This document shows positions 35,269 through 45,817 of a stretch of DNA of 64,000 nt, piece by piece. The stretch is taken from contig JAOANR010000010.1 in assembly GCA_030278955.1 (NCBI GenBank), forward strand, positions 20,676,444 to 20,740,443, read 5' to 3'. Made by a program: the position numbers and the translations under genes. The first letter of the stretch is position 1. The number at the start of each line of letters is the position of its first letter. Source of the stretch: Hygrophila difformis. Its lineage: Eukaryota; Streptophyta; Magnoliopsida; Lamiales; Acanthaceae. The notes beneath the pieces are model-generated. The model saw only the letters and a list, made by a program, of their open reading frames with translations, did not search any database and had not been told where the DNA came from.

Positions 35269-37064
35269 TCAGAATAGGAATCTGGCCCAGTGGATGTAAC
35301 TGGTCAACTCACACCGCAGACACCAGCCATTATGGTTCATCATGGGCTCATGCCTCCTTGGGCAGTAGATCCTGTCCCCTTGATTTGCCCATAGGTATGG
35401 AGTGTCTGGGTCGTCCGTCATCCATGCGAGGACGTTGGTGGACGTATACCTAAAAACTGATCGATCTGTCACCATCCTGTCGATCATTCTGATTCCCTGC
35501 TCAACTTGGCCTTCATCCGTCTTACTCATAAGCATCAATCCGCGGGTGAAGATTGATGTCTTATGGTTGTCCTCAAGTCCCGGGCGTAGCAGTTCACAAG
35601 CGTGCTCCTCATTCCCCTCTGCAAATGCCCTGAGTGTTGGGATGAGCTGAAGATTGAAGTTTCCTGCCGTTGTGCATATTCGCAGGAATCTCTCCTTCTG
35701 CCGACGGATCCTTACTTGCCATCTCTTCACAGTGGAGGTGTTAACCTCGCATCGCTTGTACACGATGGTAAGGTTTCCAGCATCCCTGAGCTTCTTGCAT
35801 ACACGTTGTGCAGCAAACACCTCCCTGATTTCATCCTCCCCTATTCGGGAGAGAATTTCACCAAGGAGTTCGAGCGGTAAGTCCAGCAACTTAGTTCCTT
35901 CTGGTGCAGGATCTGGAATGGGAGGATTACCCCTGAAAAGATAAGAAGTGATGAATCCAAATTTTTATGCAATTTTCAGAAATCATTCAAGTTCAGAAAT
36001 CAACATCCTCACATTTAGAGCTTTGCTCTAGATGTGAGATTATTAAATTTCTGACTTGAATTTTGATTAAAAGCACATGTAAACAATATTTGGTTTTAAA
36101 TGGGCTAAGGGGCCCAAAATACAATTAAATTGGCCATTGGCCTAAAATCTTTTTAATGGGCCATTGGGCCCAAAAGTTTTTCAATTTTATTAAACAAGTC
36201 CGAGACACTTGTTGGAAGTGGAATGGAATGGATAGATGGAAATGGAATGCTCGAATATTGGAATGTGCAATGGAGACGTGGCGGAACGGATCTGCTATTT
36301 CTGGATAGCTTGGACTGTTTGGACAGTTAAAGCATCCCAAAATTTGCAAACACTGTTTTTAGTTTTAAAATGGTTGACTTGTTTTATTTAATAAAAGTGG
36401 GATGTGAGTGGTCCCATTTTTGATTTTGAAAAGGATAGCAGTTGGGTGACAAAAATACTGCTATCTTACTCACACTAGTGTTCCATTGGGAACAAAAGAC
36501 TCAAGTCAAACATTAAACAAAAATAACTCTTTTTGTCTTTTTCTAAAAGGTTGCTTTTATTAAAAGTGGAAGCTTCCCATTGGGTGTTTGTACTATATTT
36601 CCATAAACAAACAAACATTTATTCCCATGAGATTTCTAACATGGGAACAAATGTGCCCAAAGAGATCTTACCTCTTTTATTACACCCACTCAACACTGTG
36701 CACATCACATCAAGATCAATCAAACCAATAACATCAAGATATTCAAAACAATACCCAAATGTTCATCAGTTTGTTCTTTCCAGTTTTCAAACTTCAAAAT
36801 CTTTAAACCATTACCAGTTTCAAAATGGAGTTTCAAATGTTTCAAAATGGTGCTCTCAGCAGAGAGCACTCAAAAACCTCCAAAAATCTAAAGTTAAATG
36901 TGCACACTAACAACACCACACCAAGAACACAACAAAACAAAAACAAAAATGAAGGGTCCGAATGGGTGCTATGAACATGGCGAAAACAGGGTTTACCCTG
37001 CCCTCCTTGGCTCGGGTCTAGGCACGGGTCCAAGGTTTGGGAGGAGTCCATGAAATCGGTCCAT
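35269..37064 (-). CDS. Captured F-box protein gene (At1g67623/At2g35280-like), two exons
   Basis: The model is complement(join(35269..35932,36997..37064)), encoding 243 residues. The ATG at 37064 has a good context (A at -3, G at +4). Exon 1 ends GCAGG|GTAAAC in phase 2. The 1064-bp intron ends TCTTTTCAG, and exon 2 begins in the matching phase. Exon 2 (numbered from LLDLPLELLG at 35889) has an F-box at about residues 3-45 (LPLELLGEILSRIGEDEIRE, VFAAQRVCKKLRDAG). A helical SEL1-like stretch follows at 88-140 (ELLRPGLEDNHKTSIFTRGL), then a C-terminal Cys/His cluster (C176, H180, C190, C193). F-box proteins link substrates to SKP1-CUL1 ubiquitin ligases. The gene is intact and lies on the retrotransposon's strand between pol and the 3' LTR. 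Exon 1 is a prediction without homology support; exon 2 is solid. Confidence 0.75.
36003..36017 (-). repeat. PPT-like motif, second copy (inside the F-box intron)
   Basis: The minus strand reads TAAATGTGAGGATGT followed by TGATTTC, the same 15 bases as the true PPT. An imperfect inverted repeat, CACATTTAGAGC / GCTCTAGATGTG, surrounds it (36010-36037). Confidence 0.8.
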
Positions 37065-37215
37065 AGTTTCCCCTTGAGAAATGGAGTGCAAGATTGCGAA
37101 GAACACGTGGTGTTCGTTCGGATGAGAGAAAAATGGGGGAAAGAAGATGAAGAAGTTGGAGGAAGTTGAAATGACAAGTGAGGGTGAGAAGAAACTGGAG
37201 GGGGTGGGGGGGGGG

Positions 37216-37224
37216 TATAAATAC
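37216..37224 (-). promoter_or_regulatory. TATA-like box upstream of the F-box gene, next to a G/C run
   Basis: The minus strand reads AAGTATTTATACCCCCC, with TATTTATA about 155 bp upstream of the F-box ATG; the leader between them is pyrimidine-rich. The same bases on the plus strand give TATAAATAC after a G10-type run (37201-37215), so the direction of any promoter is ambiguous. Confidence 0.4.
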
Positions 37225-37232
37225 TTGAACTT

Positions 37233-37548
37233 TTGTCGCGGAATCCGAGACTTTGTCGCGGAACAAGGTTCCGCGACAAGGCATGGCGACATCAGAGAGG
37301 TCGCGGAGTCGAGAGTTGGGCGCGGAGTCATGCTCCGCGACAAGGCTATCGCGACAAAGTTCAGTATGGAGACAAGGTCAACGCAGGTTGTGTCGCGGAG
37401 CAGGGCTTGGTCGCGGAGTCACGCTCCGCGACAAAGTGCATCGCGACAACCAACGGGGAAGGGTTAAGAACAAAAGAGGGTTTGTCGCGGAATAGGGCCT
37501 GGTCGCTATGCATGACATCGCGACAAAGGACCTTCCGCGACAAAGAAT
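37233..37548. repeat. GTCGCGGAAC inverted-repeat array upstream of the F-box gene
   Basis: About 14 GTCGCGG or CGCGAC cores lie in 316 bp, including the perfect pairs GTCGCGGAACAAGGTTCCGC and GCGGAGTCATGCTCCGC. The array starts about 346 bp downstream, in minus orientation, of the third PPT-like motif. In the true LTR the comparable array begins about 304 bp after the LTR start. Confidence 0.9.
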
Positions 37549-37894
37549 TTTGAATTTTCAAATTTCTTGGACTGGGCCTGAGTGTGATGTTGGGCCTGAG
37601 TCCATTTTATTTGATTTGAGCTGAATAAATTCAGTCCAAATAAATTCAAAATGCTGGGCTAAAAATTTAAATAATCCACTTGCATAAACTTAGGTTGGGT
37701 CAGTTCCATTTATCTGTGAATTTCATTCCGGGTATTGAATTTCTTCAAATTCCGAGAGCGTTTTCTCAGACTTATGGAACTAATCCAACCAAGAACCTGG
37801 TTTTCCATGTTACTCTTTTCTGCTCCTCTTTTTGGTGGTTCCGAACTTCTGCAAGACAGATGAATGAAACGCATTAGATTTTCTCCAAATATCA

Positions 37895-37909
37895 ACATCC
37901 TCACATTTA
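37895..37909 (-). repeat. PPT-like motif, third copy (just after pol)
   Basis: The minus strand reads TAAATGTGAGGATGT followed by TGATATT. It lies about 140 bp downstream of the pol stop, next to an inverted repeat TTTAGAGT / ACTCTAAA (37905-37926) and an AT microsatellite (37970-38012). Confidence 0.8.
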
Positions 37910-38046
37910 GAGTCTTAGTACTCTAAATGTTCAATTGATCTTTGGGTACTTCCTTGTCGTGAAACAAATACTATAAATATATACTATATATATATACTAT
38001 ATATATATATATAAACTGAAATTTTTGTGTTTTTAAATGCTGTTTC

Positions 38047-41000
38047 TTATTGAATGTAAGCCGGGTCTGCCACTGCTTGGCTTTCTTTCTCCGGATCGAA
38101 CTGTCCGAGGTACTCTTTTAATCGTTGTCCATTCACCACTATATCGCCTCTATCAGTTCGGATCCTGACAGCTCCATTTTTGAACACCTCTAGTACTTCA
38201 TGTGGTCCTTCCCATCTGGATTTGAGCTTTCCGGGGAACAGCTTTAACCTAGTATTGAACAATAACACATGTTGACCAATATAGAAATACTTAGGTTTGA
38301 TCCGGCGATCGTGCAACTTCTGGGTCCGCTCCTTATAAATTCGAGAGCTTTCATAAGCTTGCGCTCGTATTTCCTCAATTTCATTGAGGTCCAACTTACG
38401 TTTGCTCTGAGCAACTTTCGGATCGAAGTTAAGCGTTTTAACGGCCTAGTAAGCTTTATGCTCTAGCTCTACAGGCAAATGACAGGCTTTTCCGAAGACC
38501 AGCCTATATGGAGACATCCCGATGGGAGTCTTATATGCTGTGCGGTATGCCCATAGAGCATCATTGAGCTTACGTGCCCAATCCTTTCGGGTTTTCCCGA
38601 CAGTGGCTTCGAGTATATGTTTGATTTCGCGATTGGATACTTCGACTTGACCACTAGTCTGAGGATGGTAAGGCGTGCCTATCTTATGGAGGATCCCATT
38701 TTTACTCATTAAAGTTTCAAAACCTTTATTAATAAAGTGTGTTCCTCCATCAGATATCACCACCCTAGGTACGCCAAATCGATTGAAAATGTTGTTCTTG
38801 AGGAACTTGATGACTTGGCTACCATCATTGGTCGGTAATGCGACAGCCTCGACCCATTTGGATACGTAATCGACAGCTACCAAGATATAGTAGTTTCCAC
38901 CAGATGGTGGAAACGGTCCCATGAAGTCAATGCCCCATACATCAAAGATCTCAAGAGTGAGAATCCCTTTTTGGGGCATCTCATCCCTCTTGGAGATGTT
39001 TCCTAATCTTTGGCATCTGTCACAGCCTTTCACAAATGTCCTGCAATCCTCATATATGTGAGGCCAATAAAATCCACATTCGAGGACCTTGTGGGCCGTT
39101 CGAGCGGGACCATGGTGACCTCCATATTCTGATTCATGGCATTTTCTGACAATTTGATAGGCTTCATGCTCGGTCACACATCGCCTGATTATTGAATCAG
39201 GGCAGTGTTTGAAGAGATAAGGTTCTTCCCAGAAGTAACTTAATACGTCTCGTTTGAACTTATTCCTCTGATGATAGTTCGAAAACTGTGGGGTTATTCC
39301 GCACGCCAAGAAGTTAGCGATGTCGGAAAACCATGGACAAGCTTGATTATGCAGATGCAATGCGAACAACTGTTCGTCCGGAAACTCTTCATTAACGGCT
39401 TTTTCCTTTTTATCATTATCTAATCGAGATAAGTGGTCAGCAGCACCATTATCTCGACCTCGCCTATCTTTTATTATGATGTCGAATTCTTGCAACAGAA
39501 GTACCCACCTGATTAATCGAGGTTTTGCATCTTGTTTGCTAAACAAGTATCTCAATGCTGTATGATCGGTGTACACTATGGTCTTCGTACCTATCAGATA
39601 CTGTCTGAACTTGTCAAACGCGAAGACTACAACATACATCTCTTTCTCCGTTGTGGTGTAGTTAACTTGGGCTTCATTCAGGGCATGACTTGCGTAATGA
39701 ATTACGCAGTGTCTCCCATCCTTATGTTGTCCAAGAACTGCGCCTACGGCGAGACCACTAGCATCGCACATTACCTCGAAAGGCAGTGACCAATCGGGTG
39801 GTTGCACTATCGGTGCAGAAACCAACATCTTCTTGAGCGTGCCAAAGGCTTGGACACACGCTTCATTTATTAAGAAAGGATTTTCTTTACAAAGCAGATT
39901 AGTGAGCGGCTTGGCAATTTTAGAGAAATCTTTAATGAATCGCCGGTAAAAACCGGCATGCCCTAAGAAGCTCCTAACTGATTTGATCAAGTTAGGAAGA
40001 GGGAGATTGGAAATGATAGAAACTTTGGCTGGATCAACTTCAATGCCTGCACGAGAAATGCGATGACCTAACACTATGCCCTCAGTGACCATAAAATGGC
40101 ACTTTTCCCAATTTAAAACCAAGTTAGTGTCCTCACACCTCTTTGAAATCTTAGCAAGATTGGTCAAACAATCTTCGAACGTATCTCCATACACAGAGAA
40201 GTCATCCATGAAAACTTCAATGCATTTTTCGATAAATTCGGAGAAAATAGACATCATGCATCTTTGAAAAGTAGCAGGTGCATTGCACAAACCAAAAGGC
40301 ATCCGTCGATAGGCAAAAGTGCCGTACGGGCAAGTAAAAGTGGTTTTATCATGGTCTTCACTGGAAATAACAATCTGATTATAACCAGAATAACCATCCA
40401 AAAAGCAATAAAACTCTCTCCCTGCCAACCTCTCGAGCATCTGATCAATGAATGGCAATGGAAAATGGTCCTTGCGTGTGGCCTCGTTCAGCTTCCGGTA
40501 GTCGATACAAACTCTCCATCCGGTCACTGGCCTGGTTGCAACCTCTTCTCCTTGCTCATTCTTGGTTATGCACATCCCTCCTCGTTTGGGTACGACCTGC
40601 ACTGGGCTAACCCATTTGCTATCAGAGATAGGATAGATTATACCAGCATCTAAGAGCTTGATAACTTCTTTCCTTACCACTTCTTGCATAAGGGGATTTA
40701 ATCGCCTCTGAGGTTGACGAGAGGGTTTAAACTCTTCTTCCATTAGAATCCTGTGCATGCAAATAGATGGGCTTATTCCTTTTATATCAGAAATGGTCCA
40801 ACCTATTGCATGTACATGTTTCTTAAGAACGACCACCAGAGCATTTTCTTGCTCTTGGGAGAGCTTAGCCGAAACAATCACGGGTAACTTTTTATGTTCT
40901 GCGAGAAACGCATACTTGAGATGATCGGGTAATGTTTTAAGTTCAAGCTCTGGTGGGCATTCAACGGAAGGGAGTAGTTTGCGAGAAATGGGTAGTGGGA

Positions 41001-41136
41001 GAACAGATTTACCTTCGGGATCCTGCATCAGTACAGGATCCTCTTCTTCCTCTTGGTTGGCGTCATCATGGAATTCGATGCCGTCAAACTCCTTCAGATC
41101 CCCTGTTTCGGGATCGGCAAAGTGAACGGCTTTGCA
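38047..41136 (-). pseudogene. Athila-like pol: RT, RNase H and integrase, two premature stops
   Basis: A single long frame encodes RT ([29 protein letters not shown], catalytic FMDDF near 40200), RNase H ([16 protein letters not shown] near 39765; [10 protein letters not shown]), the integrase zinc finger (H..H..C..C, with CDRCQ, about 39150-39000), the integrase core ([40 protein letters not shown]) and a basic C-terminal domain ending at 38047. Two in-frame stops break it: TGA at 41137-41139 between protease and RT, and TAG at 38446-38448 where the family has a conserved Trp after HKAY. Both look like single G-to-A changes. Gag and protease lie just upstream. Otherwise the frame is intact, which fits a recent insertion. 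Confidence 0.92.
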
Positions 41137-42045
41137 TCATTTGTGCTCCACGCCGGCAGGCTTCAGTACCTGCTTTGATGGTTCATCCAGCATCATTTCA
41201 CAATCGAGTTCAGAGTCAAGCTCTTCCCTAACTATTACATTTTCAAATGAAAAACAAGAACTGTCATTCGGAAATGTCTGCAATTTCTCCATATCAAAGA
41301 TGATCTCCTCGCCATCGACCCTTAAGGTGACCTTTCCGGATTTAGCGTCAATCAGTGCACCACCAGTGGCTAGAAATGGGCGTCCAAGGATAAGCGGCAT
41401 TTCAGAATCTTCTTCAATGTCGAGGACGATGAAGTCGACCGGGAAGAGAACCTGCCCGGTTTTGACCACAACATCCTTAAGGATTCCTACGGGCTGAGTG
41501 ATCGATCTGTCTGCAAGTTGCAGTCTCATCTTGATCGGTTGAATTTCTCCAAGCTTAAGGCGAACAGCCATAGCTAGTGGCATCACATTGATGATTGATC
41601 CTAGATCACAAAGCCCCATACTCACTTTGGCCTTTCCGAATTGTACTGGGAGTGTGCAACATCCGGGGTCCTCTTTCTTTTCAGGCATTCTCCTCTGAAC
41701 GATGGCACTGCATGTGCTGTTGAGAATAATTACCTCTTCCTGCTCAACCTGCCTTTTTCCTGAAATCAATTCTTTCAAGAACTTAGCATAGATGGGCATT
41801 TCGGAAATCATTTCTGTGAGAGGAATGGTTATCTCTACAGACTTTAATCGTTGCAGAAATTTCTTGAATTTAAGATCATGTTCTTTATTTTTAAGACGCG
41901 CAGGATAAGGAATCCTGGGCATGTACTTGTTATTAGCAATTTTTGGTGGTGAAGGGAAGGAAGTTGTACCTTCACCTGTACCCTTATCTGCTTCAGCCGT
42001 TTCAGGCGCAGTACTCTTCCAGATTTCAAGGTTATTGCCTTGCAT
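41137..42045 (-). pseudogene. Athila-like protease region
   Basis: The frame runs from an overlap with gag to the TGA at 41137. It contains the pre-protease block (MPRIPYPARLKNKEHDLKFK, FLQRLKSVEITIPLTEMISE, MPIYAKFLKELISGKR) and a retroviral-type aspartic protease (CTLPVQFGKAKVSMGLCDLG, with the catalytic Asp in CDLGSIINVMP, and the DMPLILGRPFL-like EMPLILGRPFL flap/C-terminal motif near 41400). Part of the N-terminus may be out of frame: the frame change from gag lies near 42010-42025 and is equivalent to a single indel. The downstream stop makes translation into RT impossible without readthrough. Confidence 0.85.
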
Positions 42046-43880
42046 TGCGGGTTCTTTTCCGCAGTGCTTGGCAATGTACCTTTGTCCCTTTTCTGCATCT
42101 CATTAGCCATCTGTGTAACTTGGGTCTCCACATTTCTGATGGAGGCCTGCAGTTGATTGTTGATCTCTTTCTGACTAGTGATGAAATCAGTCATCAGATT
42201 CTCAAGCCTTGAAGGAGGCTTTTGATTCTGATTCTGATTTTGATTCTGATTCTGATTCCACTGGCCTTGGTTTGGGACAAACTGAGGCTGGAAACTCTGA
42301 TTGGGCTGAAAGTTCTGGAAGTTCTGAGGCGGCCTCTGCTGGATTTGAGGTTGGAAACCTGGATTCTGAAAGTGTTGGCCCCTGTTCTGAACAAATCCCT
42401 GATTCTGCTGAGGGTTGAACTGTTGTTGCTGTGGCTTGTTTAAGAGATGTGAATTCAGGGCGTTGTTGTTTGAATAAGACAAATTCGGGTGTCTATTTGG
42501 AAAGGCTCCTGCATAGTTACAGCTCTCAGCTGTGATTTGCTCGCATGTGTCAGTTGCATGAGCACCTTGACACAGTCCACAGATCACATCAGTTTGCTGT
42601 CCCTGCGCAGAACTTCCGACTCCTTGATTTACAGACAACGCTGCCACTTGCTCTTGAAGCTTTTCAATGTCTGACTTCTCTACTGTACCTACAGCACATA
42701 AACCACGAGGGGGAGTGAGATTACCATCATCAGTTAGAACAGAACGGTTTACACTCATGGCTTCAATCTTTGCCCAGGCTTGGTCCATCGGTATGTAGAG
42801 CAAATGTTGACCACCAGCAGCATCGAGCATGGATTTCCATGCTGGGGTCAGACCACTGTAGAACTTTCTCAGTCTCTCCCAGTCATGGAAACCATGTTGA
42901 GGACACTTCCTGAGCAGGTTGAAGAATCTTTCCTTTGCATCATACAAGGACTCGTCTGGTTTCATTTTGAATTCCGCAATTTTGGAGCGGCATTCATCCA
43001 CCTTGGACTCCGGGAAGTATTTTGCTAGGAAGTTTCTGATCACATCTTCCCATGTAGACTTCTGATTTACAGGCAGTGACTTGTACCATGTTCGTGCCCC
43101 GCTTGTCAGAGAGAAGGGAAATAGCCTTAGTCGAATAGTGTTTGCAGGTACATCACGATTTTTAATCATGTCACACAATTCTAGGAAGGTTTGCAGGTGA
43201 TCATGGGGGTCTTCATGGCTTGCTCCGGCAAACTGGTTGCTCTGGACTAGATTGATTAGGGCCGGTTTCAATTCGAAGTTCCTGGCCAAGAATGGAGCTT
43301 GTCCAGGAATATTCAGATATGGCTCTAAAATCGGCTGCATGTAATCAGCAGCAGCTGCTGCTTGATGATTGTTCTCAGGCCCGCCTTGGTACTGCTGTGG
43401 GTAGTAGTTCTGAGGCATGAAATAGTTCCTCGGGTCATTGAAATCATTCGGATTCGGGGGATTCTGATGGGGGTTATGGTATTGCTGATTTTGCTGGTTT
43501 TGGAAATTTTGCTGATTTGGTTGGTTCTGGTTGTTTGGTGGGTTTTGGTTCGGATTGGGAGGGGGTGCCTCGAAGTGTTGCTGCTCCATGTTTGGTGGGT
43601 TCCCACCTCCTTGTATGATCTGGGGAGGGGGATCATCCAAATCATCGTTATCAGCATCTTCGGGGTCTTCCTCAATGTTGTGAAGTGGGGGATTGGGTTG
43701 AATGATTGGTGGGATGTCAGGGTTTGCCATCTCGGAAATATCGCTGCTGGTGCTTGGCGAAAGTAATGCCTGTCGTTCCCGTTCCCTTCTTCGTTTAGTC
43801 TCCGCCCTAAGACGTCGAGCTGTCTTTTCTATCTCTGAATTAAACGGGATCTCGGCTGGCGTCTGCTTCCTCCTTTGCAT
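41844..43880 (-). CDS. Athila-like Gag
   Basis: The frame has 678 codons. The start at 43880 is 160 bp after the 5' LTR. The N-terminus is basic (ARRLRAETKRRRERERQ), followed by a long Pro/Asn/Gln-rich region (about 60-180). The Retrotrans_gag capsid domain is at about residues 215-350 (GASHEDPHDHLQTFLELCDM, LRLFPFSLTSGARTWYKSLP, WEDVIRNFLAKYFPESK, KMKPDESLYDAKERFFNLLR). A Cys/His motif follows at 434-446 (CGLCQGAHATDTC, CX2CX3HX4C), then a Gln/Asn-rich tail. Gag forms the particle that packages element RNA. Its last 60 or so codons are probably a wrong-frame extension after the frame change near 42020. Confidence 0.9.
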   Translation of the reverse strand: MQRRKQTPAEIPFNSEIEKTARRLRAETKRRRERERQALLSPSTSSDISEMANPDIPPIIQPNPPLHNIEEDPEDADNDDLDDPPPQIIQGGGNPPNMEQQHFEAPPPNPNQNPPNNQNQPNQQNFQNQQNQQYHNPHQNPPNPNDFNDPRNYFMPQNYYPQQYQGGPENNHQAAAAADYMQPILEPYLNIPGQAPFLARNFELKPALINLVQSNQFAGASHEDPHDHLQTFLELCDMIKNRDVPANTIRLRLFPFSLTSGARTWYKSLPVNQKSTWEDVIRNFLAKYFPESKVDECRSKIAEFKMKPDESLYDAKERFFNLLRKCPQHGFHDWERLRKFYSGLTPAWKSMLDAAGGQHLLYIPMDQAWAKIEAMSVNRSVLTDDGNLTPPRGLCAVGTVEKSDIEKLQEQVAALSVNQGVGSSAQGQQTDVICGLCQGAHATDTCEQITAESCNYAGAFPNRHPNLSYSNNNALNSHLLNKPQQQQFNPQQNQGFVQNRGQHFQNPGFQPQIQQRPPQNFQNFQPNQSFQPQFVPNQGQWNQNQNQNQNQNQKPPSRLENLMTDFITSQKEINNQLQASIRNVETQVTQMANEMQKRDKGTLPSTAEKNPQCKAITLKSGRVLRLKRLKQIRVQVKVQLPSLHHQKLLITSTCPGFLILRVLKIKNMILNSRNFCND

Positions 43881-44022
43881 AGAACAACGGCTTCAATGAT
43901 GACAGTACCTGTACAATCCCCAGGTTAGAATTGGTTCTGAAGGTGAGTATTTATAATTATATGTATAGGCTAATCTAGGAGCAATGAGGAATGTAATTCT
44001 CTAATAAAACGGCGCTGCATCC

Positions 44023-44040
44023 TCCCCGGCAACGGCGCCA
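44023..44040 (-). other. Primer binding site, tRNA-Asp type
   Basis: The minus strand reads TGGCGCCGTTGCCGGGGA immediately after the 5' LTR end. This is the standard tRNA-Asp PBS of Athila-type elements. The leader from here to gag is only about 140 bp. Confidence 0.9.
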
Positions 44041-45817
44041 TGAAACTTTTGACAATTTCCGTCCACGAGCATTTTCTAAAATATACCAGGTTAGATTTAT
44101 TAAAAGAAAAGAGTTATGATTCACGGGAAAGGGTTTAGGGATGTATCAAGATTATTAATCTTTTTATTACTCAAGTATGGTGCTTTGGTTTCAAATGGCG
44201 CTGTGGTCCTCTCTGTCATGAAATGTTGACAAATCTCATGGCACAGCCGGGATAGGTTGACCTTCAGCCTGTCACACTGAGGATCCCCGGCAAATATGCC
44301 ATGATACTTCTCATCAATTCTTGCCATAAGATTTCCTACCATGAAACTTTTGACTGATTCCCACTACATGAGTATTTTCCGAAAATTCATGATCCTGGTT
44401 TAGATTTTATTTAACGAAATCAATTTATGATGGCGGGGTTGTGATTAGGGATATATTTATAAGTAGTCATGTTTTTATTGCTCGTGTTTACGAAACTGTG
44501 GCCCGAAAGCGCACGGTGTCAAAAATTGCAGTAATTTATAGTAAGACCGGATCGTTCACTGGAGGATGTGCGATAGAAGCAGGGCCCACGTCGTTTTACT
44601 AGATTTTCCATTCGTATTGCTCAATAGGTTTGAAAGGTGATTAACAACTACTGACATGAATTTAAACTAGGTTACAAAAGCATTTAAATTACTCTACAAA
44701 GCGAATAAATCTATTCTAGAAAGCGGGTAAAGGTTACTCTACGAATGCGATAAACATTATCTATGAAAGCGGGGGAAAAATTACATTGTGCCAACCGTGA
44801 AGCTGGATCACAATGTAGACAGAAGGGACAGGAAGAAAAGAATGAAAATTGGACAAGATTTAGATAAAGCAGTATTAAACTTCCATTTTTATACGCAGAT
44901 CTTTGTTTGGGATAATTCTATCAGATAGCCAATTCTCATGCTCTCAATAATGCTTTCCCTTTAACAGACATGTACTTACAATATGAGTTTACATGTTCTT
45001 AAGACCGCAAATTCTAAGATACCACAGATTTGTAACTGCTCTGGCCTGGGTGTGTTACTTCATCTGTGGTGGAAAAGCAACACCCGACACATCATTTATT
45101 GAAATGCCAAGTACTACTATCATTCTCCCATGTCACGCCCAAAGATTCGAATTAAGCCCTAAACTATCCCTTAACTGTCAATCCTAGTAGCAGTTACACA
45201 ACTCTCAATACAACCGAGTGACCTCTAATGAAAGCAGTTAAAAGAAAGCGGTAAAGAAAGCATTTAAAGCCTATCACTCGGAGGTTTTGAAAATCTGACC
45301 CTGGTAGTAAGAGACAGCTCCCCATCAAGATGAAGGAGTATGGATCAAGAATTCCCGGCTCTCAGTGAACCACTAGTGTGTTCACTTCCTTCCGGGTGAT
45401 TATGAGATACAAACTAATGAAACGGACTAATAAATTAGTTCGTTCCGGATGCACTCACTCAGGACTCAAAAGTAGGCTTTGGCAGAAGAGGATAGCAGTT
45501 GAAAGAAAACTCAACCCTATCTTAGAAAGTAACCAAGGCCTGGATGATGTTCCTCTAAGATTATTTACTACACTGTATTTGAGTCCAAATGGACCCCATC
45601 TCGGTGTAGCACTCAATCTTAGATTTCCATCAACCAGCAATTTTGGAAAATAATGGATTTGAAAATCATTCCCTATCAGGTACTAGACTCTCAATTAAAA
45701 CACAGACCCTTTCAGTCTAAAAGAGACCTAATCGCTGAATCTGTTTCTACTTTCCCAAAATACAACCCTTGACAGAATATGAATTAGTCATAACTGAAGA
45801 ATTTATCCCTTACTCAG

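Noticed and set aside
36533..36910. 125-codon plus-strand frame antisense to the F-box intron
   Set aside because: No domain is visible, and it is opposite to the retrotransposon and the F-box gene. Probably chance in AT-rich DNA.
37970..38012. TATA-rich stretch after pol as a promoter
   Set aside because: It is an AT microsatellite with many equal TATA registers. Its position near the pol stop gives no extra support.
42500..43766. Plus-strand frames antisense to gag
   Set aside because: They are shadows of the low-complexity Asn/Gln/Pro-rich gag sequence and lack any domain.
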